Shown here: piece by piece, positions 1-6,918 of the stretch
Layout of the letters: every line of letters starts with the position of its first letter
Numbering within the stretch: the stretch's first letter is position 1
NCBI GenBank assembly: GCA_015661135.1
Contig: JACVXW010000066.1
Location: 1 to 17,060 of the forward strand
Reading direction: 5' to 3'
Source: Chloroflexota bacterium
GTDB taxonomy: Bacteria; Chloroflexota; Limnocylindria; Limnocylindrales; CSP1-4
DNA: 17,060 nt
Translations under genes and position numbers: made by a program
Notes under the pieces: generated by a model
Told to the model about the DNA's origin: nothing
Seen by the model: the letters and a program-made list of their open reading frames with translations, nothing else
Database searches by the model: none

Positions 1-547
1 CGACCCGGGCCATCGGACCGTCCTGCCAGGTGACGACGGTCTGGAGCGACAGGCCGTTGAGGGTGTCCAGGCGCCATGTCTCCCCTGCCCCCTCGTAGGT
101 CGGACGGCTGGCCTCGATGTTGTCCGTGCGCTTCGCCGTCCGGGCACCGACCTCGTAGAACTCGGCGATCCAGGCGGCCGGAAGATCCCGCTCCGGCAGG
201 CTGAACACGACGCTGGAAACGCCCGTCCCGCTCCCGAGGTCCCAGGTCGCGCCGGCAAACTGGACGCCCGTCGTGTCGTGCGCGACGAGCGACCCCAGGG
301 CGTCGGCAGAGCAGTGGCGGCCGGAATCGATGGCGCTCGGGACTCGTCCGTCGAACGCCTGGGGAAGGCGCGCTTCAAGGTCCGGGTAGGCGCCCGCGGC
401 GCGCCCGTCAGCGCCGCACCCGCCGGAAGGGTCGAACGAGACCGTCGGCCCACCGCATGCGGCGATGAGCATGAGCGTGCCGAGCGTCAGGGCGAGCGAG
501 CGGAACCGATTCAGGCGTTGACCACCTGTCGGCAGTGTGCTGATCAC
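1..547 (-). CDS. Putative secreted lipoprotein (5' part, runs off the left edge)
   Basis: A GTG-started frame reads without a stop for 182 codons to the window edge. The N-terminus is a classic type II signal peptide: basic residues (R11, R14, R16), a hydrophobic run LALTLGTLMLIAAC, and a lipobox IAAC with Cys31 as the expected lipidated residue. The mature part is polar and contains several Trp/Tyr, with no domain I recognise. An in-frame TAG at 557-559 excludes a longer start, and a TAGGCT -10-like box lies 6 bases before the GTG, so the mRNA may be leaderless. The protein is expected outside the membrane. The 3' end is outside the window, so length and function are unknown. Confidence 0.75.
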   Translation of the reverse strand, partial: MISTLPTGGQRLNRFRSLALTLGTLMLIAACGGPTVSFDPSGGCGADGRAAGAYPDLEARLPQAFDGRVPSAIDSGRHCSADALGSLVAHDTTGVQFAGATWDLGSGTGVSSVVFSLPERDLPAAWIAEFYEVGARTAKRTDNIEASRPTYEGAGETWRLDTLNGLSLQTVVTWQDGPMARV

Positions 548-944
548 CGAGGGAGCCTACCCGGAGCCGGGAGGGGACGCCGCCGAGCGACATTCCGCAC
601 CGGTACGGAGGTCCCGGTCTGGTGCGCGCACGCCATCGACCTTCGACCCTGGGCCACACGGGACGAGGGGGCCATTGCCCATGGCCCGGAGGCGAGCGTA
701 CGGTTCGGGCACGCCTGACGCGGCGCACCGGGGGCACTCGGGGCGTCGGCCACGGACCTGGAAACGGACGCTTGCGCCGAGGACGGTCGGCAACGGGGAT
801 CCCGCTCCCGGGTCACGAGCCGAGTAACCATGATTCGTCGGCCCTGACCCGGCCTGCGTCCGGCGGGACTCATCGCCGCCGCGCGATCATCGATCGCCTC
901 TCGCACCTCGCGGGGGGCGATCGCCCATTCCGGGACGCCCGAGG
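548..944. other. 397-base stretch without a recognisable gene
   Basis: The stretch lies between the end of the J-domain gene and the start of the lipoprotein gene. Frames that stay open on both strands give Arg/Pro/Gly-rich, low-complexity translations typical of GC-rich shadows. One minus frame (557-793) contains a CPRC pair but no second pair at zinc-ribbon spacing. A 12-base palindrome GGGCGATCGCCC lies at 915-926. No RNA or repeat was recognised. It may be remnant sequence of a lost gene. Confidence 0.5.
554..559 (-). promoter_or_regulatory. -10 box of the lipoprotein gene
   Basis: TAGGCT on the minus strand, 6 bases before the GTG at 547. It has the same spacing as several other genes here. 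No convincing -35 hexamer and no Shine-Dalgarno. Confidence 0.4.
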
Positions 945-1562
945 TCAGCGCGCGGGAATCGGGCGTGGCCGCCGGACCACGCCACGCAGATCGAGCTCCG
1001 CCTGGAGCGCGCGCGCAGCCCCCACGAGCTCCGGGTCGTGCGAGATCGTCCGGGCCAGCCAGTCGATATAGCTTGGCTCGAACGCCGCGATCTGCCCGAG
1101 CGTGTGCCCGTGGAACTTGCCGAACTCGATCGGAACGGCCAGGGCCACCTCCAGGGGCGGTATGGGCGGCGGCCTGAAGCCCGGTACCCGGGCTCGATCC
1201 AGCGGCCCGTTGGGCTGCGATGCGCGGCGCGGCTCGCGATCGAAGCGCTCACCCTTGAGCGGTGGCTGACCGGGGAGCGAGGTTCCACGCCCCGTCGACG
1301 CGTTGTGTGGCCTGAAGGTCTCGGACGTGTCGACCCGGCCCGTGACCGGGCGGGTCGGTCGCGGCTTTGGGGGCCCACCAGGACGTCTGGGCGATCCGTC
1401 GGCTCCGTCCCGCGTGGCCGAGCCGGGGGCCCCGATCCGGAGCTCTTCGTAGGCGCGGTTGATCTCGGCCGCCCGAGCAAGGCGGCGCCAGGTGGCCTTG
1501 ATCGTGGCCTGGGAGGCGCCTCGGGCCACGCCGAGGACGTCATGGGGATCGCGTTTGGGCAC
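945..1562 (-). CDS. DnaJ-like J-domain protein lacking the HPD loop, with ExoX-like C-terminal domain
   Basis: This 205-residue protein starts with a J-domain: helix I (DPHDVLGVARGASQATI), helix II (KATWRRLAR), then immediately the helix III signature AAEINRAYEEL. In ordinary J-domains about 20-25 residues carrying the HPD tripeptide, which stimulates Hsp70 ATPase, lie between helices II and III; here they are absent in frame. A Pro/Arg-rich linker (about 45-140) leads to a C-terminal domain FGKFHGHTLGQIAAFEPSYI (from residue 147) like the small domain at the end of ExoX-type exonucleases. The GTG start at 1562 is preferred because TACACT lies 6 bases upstream and the J-domain begins at once; a GTG at 1625 would give a 21-residue extension. 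Without HPD it is unlikely to act as a normal Hsp70 co-chaperone. Confidence 0.75.
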   Translation of the reverse strand: MPKRDPHDVLGVARGASQATIKATWRRLARAAEINRAYEELRIGAPGSATRDGADGSPRRPGGPPKPRPTRPVTGRVDTSETFRPHNASTGRGTSLPGQPPLKGERFDREPRRASQPNGPLDRARVPGFRPPPIPPLEVALAVPIEFGKFHGHTLGQIAAFEPSYIDWLARTISHDPELVGAARALQAELDLRGVVRRPRPIPAR

Positions 1563-1568
1563 CCGTGG

Positions 1569-1574
1569 AGTGTA
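1569..1574 (-). promoter_or_regulatory. -10 box of the J-domain gene
   Basis: TACACT on the minus strand, 6 bases before the GTG at 1562. A CTGTCA lies 16 bases further upstream as a possible -35. It suggests a leaderless transcript and decides the start. Confidence 0.45.
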
Positions 1575-1626
1575 CCGGGCCGGCGGCGCTTGACAGGTCC
1601 GCGGCCTGTGCCGTCCCCTGTACACG

Positions 1627-2685
1627 ATGCCATCTCGAACTCGAGCACGGTGGGCGGGATTCGCCGCCGCCGTCGCCGCGACGCCCGTCGCGCTTGCGTG
1701 GCGATTCGCCCACGTCTACCGCCAGCGGGCCGGCTTTCCGCGCCAGCACCCGCCGACCATCACGCCCGCGGAGATGGGCTTGCCGTTTGACGCGATCAAT
1801 GTCCCGACATCGGACGGGCTGGTGTTGCCGGGATGGTGGATCCCCGCCCGAGGAGGCGCCCCCGGACCCGCGGTCGTGCTCGTTCACGGGTGGGAATCGG
1901 GGCGCCATCGGACGCTCGCCAACGCCGCCTTCCTGCACGCAGTCGGCTGGCACGTCCTCACCCTCGATGTCCGCGGACACGGCGCGAACGCGCCCGAGGA
2001 TCTGCCCGTGAGCGCCGGCGAGTTCGGGGTGGATGCCCTCGCCGGCGTGCGGGCAGCGCTCGCGCGGCCGGAGGTCACCCGGGTCGCGATCCTGGGCCAC
2101 TCGCTCGGCGCGGTGGGGGCAATCCTGGCGGCAGCCGCCGAGCCGGCCGTCGCTGCCGTGGTTCTCACCTCCACGCCGGCCGATCCTTACCGGCTGACCC
2201 GCCAGACCTTCCGCCTGGCGCACCTGCCGATCCCCGACCTCGTGGCCTACCCGCTGGCATGGCTCACGACGCGCGTCTACCTGAAGCCGCGGGGCCACGA
2301 TGTCCGGGGCATCTCGGCAACGGCCGCGATCCGCCGCTACGCCGGGCCGATCCTGGCGATCCATGGGACTGACGATCGTGTCGTGCCCGTGGCCCATCTC
2401 GGTCGACTTGTGGCGGCCGGCCGATCAGCGCGGGAGACGGCCGACGAGATCCAGACCGCGGCCGCGCAGCCGATCGAGACCCTCGAGATCACGGGCGGCC
2501 AGCACAGCTGGCTGTACGAGTTCCCGGCCTACCGCGAGGCCGTCGCGCGGTTTCTGGCACAGGTGCTCGGCGGTCCGCTCAGCGCAGAAGAGGCGGCCCG
2601 GATCGCGGTCGCGGTCGATGCCCGGCGTCCGCCCGACGATGACACCCGTCGCTTCTCCGCCCTTGGAACGGCCCGGCCGGCCTGA
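1627..2685 (+). CDS. Alpha/beta hydrolase with N-terminal membrane anchor
   Basis: This 352-residue protein belongs to the alpha/beta hydrolase fold. An N-terminal basic stretch and hydrophobic segment (about 10-25) suggest a signal anchor. The hydrolase core shows VVLVHGW (oxyanion region, 83-89), DVRGHG (114-119), nucleophile elbow GHSLG with Ser159, the acid in HGTDDRVVP (Asp249/Asp250), and the histidine in GGQHSW (His293), so the catalytic triad is complete. Substrate cannot be predicted; peptidase-like or esterase activity is plausible for this group. It diverges from the J-domain gene across 64 bases. The nitroreductase gene starts 5 bases after its stop, suggesting one transcript. No clear Shine-Dalgarno precedes the ATG. 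A TTGACA at 1590-1595 has no well-spaced -10. Confidence 0.85.
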   Translation: MPSRTRARWAGFAAAVAATPVALAWRFAHVYRQRAGFPRQHPPTITPAEMGLPFDAINVPTSDGLVLPGWWIPARGGAPGPAVVLVHGWESGRHRTLANAAFLHAVGWHVLTLDVRGHGANAPEDLPVSAGEFGVDALAGVRAALARPEVTRVAILGHSLGAVGAILAAAAEPAVAAVVLTSTPADPYRLTRQTFRLAHLPIPDLVAYPLAWLTTRVYLKPRGHDVRGISATAAIRRYAGPILAIHGTDDRVVPVAHLGRLVAAGRSARETADEIQTAAAQPIETLEITGGQHSWLYEFPAYREAVARFLAQVLGGPLSAEEAARIAVAVDARRPPDDDTRRFSALGTARPA

Positions 2686-2690
2686 CACAG

Positions 2691-3138
2691 ATGAACGTCG
2701 ACGAAGCCATCCGCCGCCTGCGCGTGGTCCGTCAATTCGATGGCCGGCCGCTGGCGCCCCAACACCTCGCCGCGATCCTCAAGGCCGGCCGGCGCGCCAG
2801 TTCGTCCAAGAACCGGCAGCGCTGGGACTTCATCGTCGTGACGGACCGGTCCGCCATGGTCGACCTCGCGGCGGTCGGGCCATTCGCCGGCCACGTCGCC
2901 GGCGCCGCGGTCGCGATCGCCCTCGTCACCCCGGATCCGCTCGGCGCCGGCGACCACAGCTCGCTCCAGTGGGACGCCGGCCTCGCCTCGCAGAACATGA
3001 TCCTGGCCGCCTGGACGCTCGGGATCGGCAGCTGTCCCGCGACGGTCTACGAGCCCGAGGTGGCCCGTCGGCTGCTCGGCTACCCCGCCGGGTGGCCGCA
3101 AGCCCCTCGACGCGCTCGTTCACGAGAACCGCTGGTAG
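2691..3138 (+). pseudogene. Nitroreductase family, internal deletion and frameshift near the 3' end
   Basis: The first 133 codons encode a nitroreductase (FMN-dependent NAD(P)H oxidoreductase): LRVVRQFDGRPL (phosphate-binding N-terminus), ASSSKNRQRWDFIVV, and the dimer-helix signature SQNMILAAWTLGIGSC, then VARRLLGYPA. At about 3087-3091 the frame becomes nonsense. The family's usual last residues, GGRKPLDALVHENRW and TAG (3136-3138), appear in the +1 frame. About 25 residues that normally lie between (the region with a conserved SFGYP-like motif) are absent, so the lesion is a deletion whose length is not a multiple of three, not a simple indel. The unshifted frame would run on to 3530 through the antisense acetyltransferase. 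It probably shares a transcript with the hydrolase. Loss of this segment likely abolishes FMN binding or folding. Confidence 0.8.
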
Positions 3139-3159
3139 GCGGCCGGGGTCGGCCGCGAT

Positions 3160-3600
3160 TCAGAGACGCTTGCGCAGGTAGGCGGTGGCCGATGCGTCGT
3201 AGCCGAGCGACTCGTACAGGTGGCGCGCGTCGGGCCGGTGGTGGCCGGCGGTCACCTCGACGAACGCGGCCCCGCGTTCGCCAGCGAAGCGTTCCGCCTC
3301 GACCATCAGGAGGCGTCCGACACCGCGCTCGCGGGCGCCGGCATCCACCACGAGGGCGAGGATCCGCACGACACTGTCGTCGTGCTCGAATCGCGGCAGC
3401 GCGTGCAGGGCGACGAACCCGATCACGTCACCGGAGCGCTCGGCCACGACGACCGATGAATCCTTCCCGGCGAATCGCGCCAGCCGGACGACCACGGCGG
3501 ACGGGCCGACCGGGTATCCCTCGTCGGTGAACAGGGCTGCGATCCGCTCTGCGTCGCGGTCCTCGGCGCTGCGCAGGACGGTTCCGGCGGTGTCGATCAT
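3160..3600 (-). CDS. GNAT family N-acetyltransferase
   Basis: This 146-residue protein of normal length for a single GNAT domain transfers acetyl from acetyl-CoA to an unknown amine. It has strand beta1 TVLRSAEDRDAERIAALF, the core IGFVALHAL, the acetyl-CoA pyrophosphate loop ARERGVGRLL (R-x-x-G-x-G/A type), and the C-terminal HLYESLGY. I place the start at ATG 3600 (MIDTAG) because a TACCAT box is exactly 6 bases upstream; the frame extends a further 26 codons upstream with a Cys-rich, non-homologous translation. It converges with the broken nitroreductase (21 bases between stops). Confidence 0.85.
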   Translation of the reverse strand: MIDTAGTVLRSAEDRDAERIAALFTDEGYPVGPSAVVVRLARFAGKDSSVVVAERSGDVIGFVALHALPRFEHDDSVVRILALVVDAGARERGVGRLLMVEAERFAGERGAAFVEVTAGHHRPDARHLYESLGYDASATAYLRKRL

Positions 3601-3606
3601 CTCGGG

Positions 3607-3612
3607 ATGGTA
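3607..3612 (-). promoter_or_regulatory. -10 box of the first GNAT gene
   Basis: TACCAT on the minus strand, 6 bases before the ATG at 3600, consistent with a leaderless transcript. No -35 was recognised. Confidence 0.4.
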
Positions 3613-3643
3613 GCGCGAGGAAGGCGCGGAAGGCGCGGGCTCC

Positions 3644-4471
3644 CTAGCGCAACAGCAGGTCGACGATGGGATCGCCAATGACGATGAACCCGAGTCGCGT
3701 GTAGAGATCGATGGCGCTCAGGTTGGACGCGTCGACGAGCAGGTGGACGAAGCCGGTCCCTTCGGCAAGGGCCTCCGTGACCGCGATCGCAGTGACCAGC
3801 GATCCATGGCCGCGCCCCTGGAGCCCCGGCGCGGTTCCGATCGAAGACAGATACGTGCCACCGTCCACCGTGAGCCGTCTCGCAGCAGCCGCCGGGACGC
3901 CGGCCTCCAGCAGCAGGAGGGCTGCCCCGCCGGGGCGGCGGCCGGCGTTGAGCGTCTCCGCGCCGAGGGCGGGCACACGATCCGTCTCCACCCCGAACGC
4001 CTGGACGAGGAGCCGTGCAACGTGGATGGCCCCGAGCCCGGGGTCGCGGCCCACGTGCTCCACGGAGAGGCCGGATCGCCCGTCGACGGTCCGTGCCAGC
4101 GCGAGACATGGGCCGGGGTCCTCGAGGATCATCGCGCGGTCCAGTCCGACCGTCCGGAAACCGAACTCGACCAGTCGATCCACCAGGTCCGCCGGCTGGT
4201 CGTCGACCGGCAGGGACCGAAGGTGTGGCCGCCGCCCGAGCGTCGCGAACAGCGTGACGACCTCGTCGAGGCGACGGTTGAACGCGTCGGCGGCGGGCGG
4301 CCAACGGGGAGCTACGACCCGATTCCAGAACGGCTCCGCGTCGGTCGGGTCGTAGAGAAGTAAGGCGTCGCCCAGATCTCGCAACTCGCGACCATTCGCG
4401 GCGTGGGCCGCCGCCTCATGCGCGGCCAGGCGGCGGGCAAGTGTCCCGTCCGGGACGACGGGCTGGAGCAC
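3644..4471 (-). CDS. GNAT family N-acetyltransferase (two-part, 275 residues)
   Basis: The C-terminal half is a GNAT domain: GTYLSSIGTAPGLQGRGHGS carries the acetyl-CoA binding loop QGRGHG, followed by VTAIAVTEALAEG, VHLLVDASN and IDLYTRLGF. The N-terminal half (about 1-120) has no motif I can name and may be a degenerate GNAT-like or substrate-binding domain. The GTG start lies 7 bases beyond the methyltransferase stop, so the two genes are probably co-transcribed, the methyltransferase first. No Shine-Dalgarno is evident, which fits translational coupling. The substrate is unknown. Confidence 0.8.
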   Translation of the reverse strand: MLQPVVPDGTLARRLAAHEAAAHAANGRELRDLGDALLLYDPTDAEPFWNRVVAPRWPPAADAFNRRLDEVVTLFATLGRRPHLRSLPVDDQPADLVDRLVEFGFRTVGLDRAMILEDPGPCLALARTVDGRSGLSVEHVGRDPGLGAIHVARLLVQAFGVETDRVPALGAETLNAGRRPGGAALLLLEAGVPAAAARRLTVDGGTYLSSIGTAPGLQGRGHGSLVTAIAVTEALAEGTGFVHLLVDASNLSAIDLYTRLGFIVIGDPIVDLLLR

Positions 4472-4478
4472 CGGCGGG

Positions 4479-5365
4479 TCAGGCCGGCCGGACGAGGACG
4501 AACAATGTCGCCCCGGAGGGCAGCTCGATGACCTCGGGCGCCGGCAAGCCGGCGTCGCTGAACCACCGCAGGAAGGTGCCCAGGTCCTTCAAGCCGCCGC
4601 CCATGAAGACCTCGTCCAGGTGGACACCGGCGATCAGCTCGCCGTGGATCGTCCGCATCTCCTCCGGATCCGTAGGAAGCAGCCAGTCCAGCACGATGAG
4701 GGAGCCCCCGGCGTCCAGGACATCCCAGGAGGCGCGGAGGGACGCGGGCGGGTCCGGCAGGGCATGCAGGGCGTACTGGTAGTAGATGAGGTCGAACCGC
4801 CCCGGTCGGGTCACCTCCGTCCGGGCGACATGGTCAATCCGGATCCTGCCGGCGAGGCCGGTCTCGTCGATGAGCGCCCTGGCCCGGGCAATCGAGTCGG
4901 CCTCCGCCTCGATCCCGACGAGCTCCAGTTTGCCGAACCGCTGGGCCATCGCGACCAGCCAGCGACCGCCGCCGCAGTGAACGTCAAGGACCCGCCCGCC
5001 GGCGAGGAGCCGGGCGACCAGGTTGGGCAGCGCCGCGAGGCCCTCAGTGAAGAAGACGGCAATGTCCTGACGGGTGACCTGCTCGATCGCCGCCCGGTAC
5101 CGATCCGGGCGGGACGGGAGGGGGAAGCCGGTTCGGAAGAACTCGGTCATCCGGTCCCAGTCGAGTGTCGCAACCACCGAGTGGGCGAACTGCCCGCCGA
5201 GGAACTCGGGCCGGTGCTCGTCCAGGAGGACGGCCGCCGTCTCCGGATCGACCGACAGGGTCACCCCGTCCACGCTGATCAGGCCGTGCGCTTCGGCTGC
5301 CCACAGGTCCGGTAGAACCCGCCGAGGGACCCGATGAGCTCGTCGTACCGATCGTCGAGGCGCAT
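4479..5365 (-). pseudogene. Class I SAM methyltransferase (O-methyltransferase-like), deletion with frameshift near the N-terminus
   Basis: ATG at 5365 opens MRLDDRYDELIGSLGGFYRT, the start of a methyltransferase with an N-terminal winged-helix region. At about 5309 the frame changes. DLWAAEAHGLISVDGVTLSV and the rest follow in another frame, including the SAM-binding motif I VLDVHCGGGRW, motif II LVGIEAE and the post-I acidic motif FDLIYYQYALHALPDP. About 40-45 residues expected between FYRT and DLWAAEA (the helix-turn-helix portion) are missing. The main frame can be opened upstream only from a TTG at 5441, with a non-homologous Arg-rich lead, so the gene is judged broken. A GACAAT box lies 6 bases before the ATG. 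It leads a probable pair with the downstream acetyltransferase. Confidence 0.75.
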
Positions 5366-5371
5366 GCCGGG

Positions 5372-5377
5372 ATTGTC
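5372..5377 (-). promoter_or_regulatory. -10 box of the methyltransferase gene
   Basis: GACAAT on the minus strand (4 of 6 to TATAAT), 6 bases before the ATG at 5365. It supports that ATG as the original start. Confidence 0.35.
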
Positions 5378-5473
5378 GCACGCGACGCGCCCGGATTCGG
5401 CGTCGCCCCACCCCGCCGGCGCGGGACGGCGCAAGATGCAACCGATCTCACCGAACCCGTGTTGTAGAGCTTG

Positions 5474-6079
5474 ATGGACCCGGATCTGGCGCTTCTCCGC
5501 CGCCTTGCCGACGATCTCGACAGCGCGTTTGCCGACCTCGTCACCGCCCACCAGGACCGGCTGTACACGATCGCGCTGCGCCAGCTCGGGGACACGCGCG
5601 ACGCCGAAGAGGTTGCCCAGGACGCGCTCGTGCGGTCCTACCGGGCAATGGCCGCCTACGACCGCGAGCGGATCCGCGCGCTGCAGCTCCGACCGTGGCT
5701 TGCGTCGATCGTGGTCAACCTGTCGCGGAACCGACGGCGACGCCCGCAGGACCGGCGGCCTCCGGTGCAGCTGGAGCCCATCGTCGCGATCGGCACCGAG
5801 CCGGCCGCGCCGGATGACCGCGGCACGCCGCACGAGCGCGCCGCGCGGCGAGAGACGATCCGGGCGCTCGCCACCGCCCTCCTTGCCGTGCCACCCGGAC
5901 CACGGGCGGCCCTGATCCTGCGCCATGTTGACGGGCTTTCGGTGGCCGAGGCGGCCGTCGCCTTGAACCGCCCGGAGGGCACCATCAAGGCCCAGGTCAG
6001 CCGGGGGCTCGCCCAACTTCGAACTCGCCTTGCCGAAGACCCCGAATTCGCACCAGCTCGAGAGGAGCGCACCGCATGA
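5474..6079 (+). CDS. ECF-type RNA polymerase sigma factor
   Basis: This 201-residue two-domain sigma factor redirects RNA polymerase to its own promoters. Region 2 spans about residues 18-90 (FADLVTAHQDRLYTIALRQL, DAEEVAQDALVRSYRAM, RPWLASIVVNLSRNRRRR). Region 4 spans about 130-190 (LLAVPPGPRAALILRHVDGL, VAEAAVALNRPEGTIKAQVS) with the DNA-binding helix-turn-helix. The domains are complete and no sigma-1.1/3 is present, as in ECF factors. The start is ATG 5474; a TTG directly before it is the alternative. Its stop overlaps the next gene's start (ATGA). No anti-sigma gene is visible; the downstream alkyltransferase/zinc protein occupies the usual anti-sigma position. Confidence 0.88.
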   Translation: MDPDLALLRRLADDLDSAFADLVTAHQDRLYTIALRQLGDTRDAEEVAQDALVRSYRAMAAYDRERIRALQLRPWLASIVVNLSRNRRRRPQDRRPPVQLEPIVAIGTEPAAPDDRGTPHERAARRETIRALATALLAVPPGPRAALILRHVDGLSVAEAAVALNRPEGTIKAQVSRGLAQLRTRLAEDPEFAPAREERTA

Positions 6080-6876
6080 CGACCGAACTCGTGAACTTCG
6101 AGGCAGCCCTGCGCGGTCTCGCCGCGCCGGCACCCGCGGGCGTGGGCACGGGCGCGCTCGTCGCGGTCGGCCTTGCCGACCAGTACGCAGAACTGCCTTC
6201 CCCGCTCGGACCGGTACTCGTCGCCTGGAACGGCCGCGGGATCTCGTGGGTGGATCGGGCCGCTGATCGGCCCGGTTTCGCGGAGCGGTTCGGCGAGCGG
6301 GTGGGCCGCCCGCTCCATCCAGCGGACTCGGTGCCCGCGGACATTGCGCGCGCGATCGCGGGGCGGCTGGCCGGGGATCGCCGGGTGTCTGTCCGGCTGG
6401 ACCTCCGCGGCCGGACGCCGTTCGAGGTGGCAGTCTGGATGAAGGCCCTGGAGATCCCCCGCGGCGAGGTCCGGCCGTACGGCTGGATCGCCGCCGAGAT
6501 CGGGCGGCCTCGGGCAGTCAGAGCCGTTGGAACGGCGCTGGCCCACAACCCGGTGCCGCTCGTGGTGCCATGCCACCGCGTCGTCAGGAGCGACGGCTCT
6601 ATCGGCCAGTACTCGCTCGGCGGCCCTTCGGCCAAGCGGATGATCCTCGCCGCGGAAGGGCTGGATCCGGACGGCCTGGAGGCAGGGGCGCGGGCCGGCG
6701 TCCGGTACCTCGGATCCGCGACGACGAAGATCGTCTGCCTGCCGTCCTGCCACAACGCGCGGCGGATCACGCCCCGGCATCAGCGACCCTTCCCATCACT
6801 GGCCCAGGCGGTCGCGGCCGGGTTCCGCGCCTGCCGAGAGTGCCGCCCAGGGTCCGGCGCGACGCTGGCGGCGTAG
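6076..6876 (+). CDS. Methylated-DNA--protein-cysteine methyltransferase fused to a C-terminal Ada-type zinc domain
   Basis: A 266-residue DNA repair protein. Residues about 115-195 form the MGMT catalytic domain with the suicide alkyl acceptor Cys166 in VPCHRVV, the helix-turn-helix RGEVRPYGWIAAEIGRP and the SLGGPSAKR end. Residues about 209-258 match the Ada metal-binding domain: RYLGSATTKIVCLPSC, then FRACRECRP, giving Cys221, 225, 253 and 256 with spacing x3-x27-x2, close to E. coli Ada Cys38/42/69/72. In Ada, the first of these accepts methyl from phosphotriesters. The order is reversed compared with Ada, and there is no AraC helix-turn-helix domain. Translation is coupled to the sigma factor by the 4-base overlap. 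It likely removes O6-alkylguanine and may sense methylphosphotriesters. Confidence 0.88.
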   Translation: MTTELVNFEAALRGLAAPAPAGVGTGALVAVGLADQYAELPSPLGPVLVAWNGRGISWVDRAADRPGFAERFGERVGRPLHPADSVPADIARAIAGRLAGDRRVSVRLDLRGRTPFEVAVWMKALEIPRGEVRPYGWIAAEIGRPRAVRAVGTALAHNPVPLVVPCHRVVRSDGSIGQYSLGGPSAKRMILAAEGLDPDGLEAGARAGVRYLGSATTKIVCLPSCHNARRITPRHQRPFPSLAQAVAAGFRACRECRPGSGATLAA

Positions 6877-6888
6877 GCGCGCGGCCGC

Positions 6889-6894
6889 TACACT
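6889..6894 (+). promoter_or_regulatory. -10 box of the EamA gene
   Basis: TACACT, 9 bases before a TTG (6904) and 24 before the ATG (6919) of the transporter frame. It suggests that the transporter has its own promoter although it follows the alkyltransferase by 42 bases. Confidence 0.35.
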
Positions 6895-6918
6895 CACGGC
6901 ACTTTGGACCAGTCGACT

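Noticed and set aside
915..926. GGGCGATCGCCC palindrome resembling the HIP1 octamer of cyanobacteria
   Set aside because: A single copy in a GC-rich window has no significance; not repeated at other positions.
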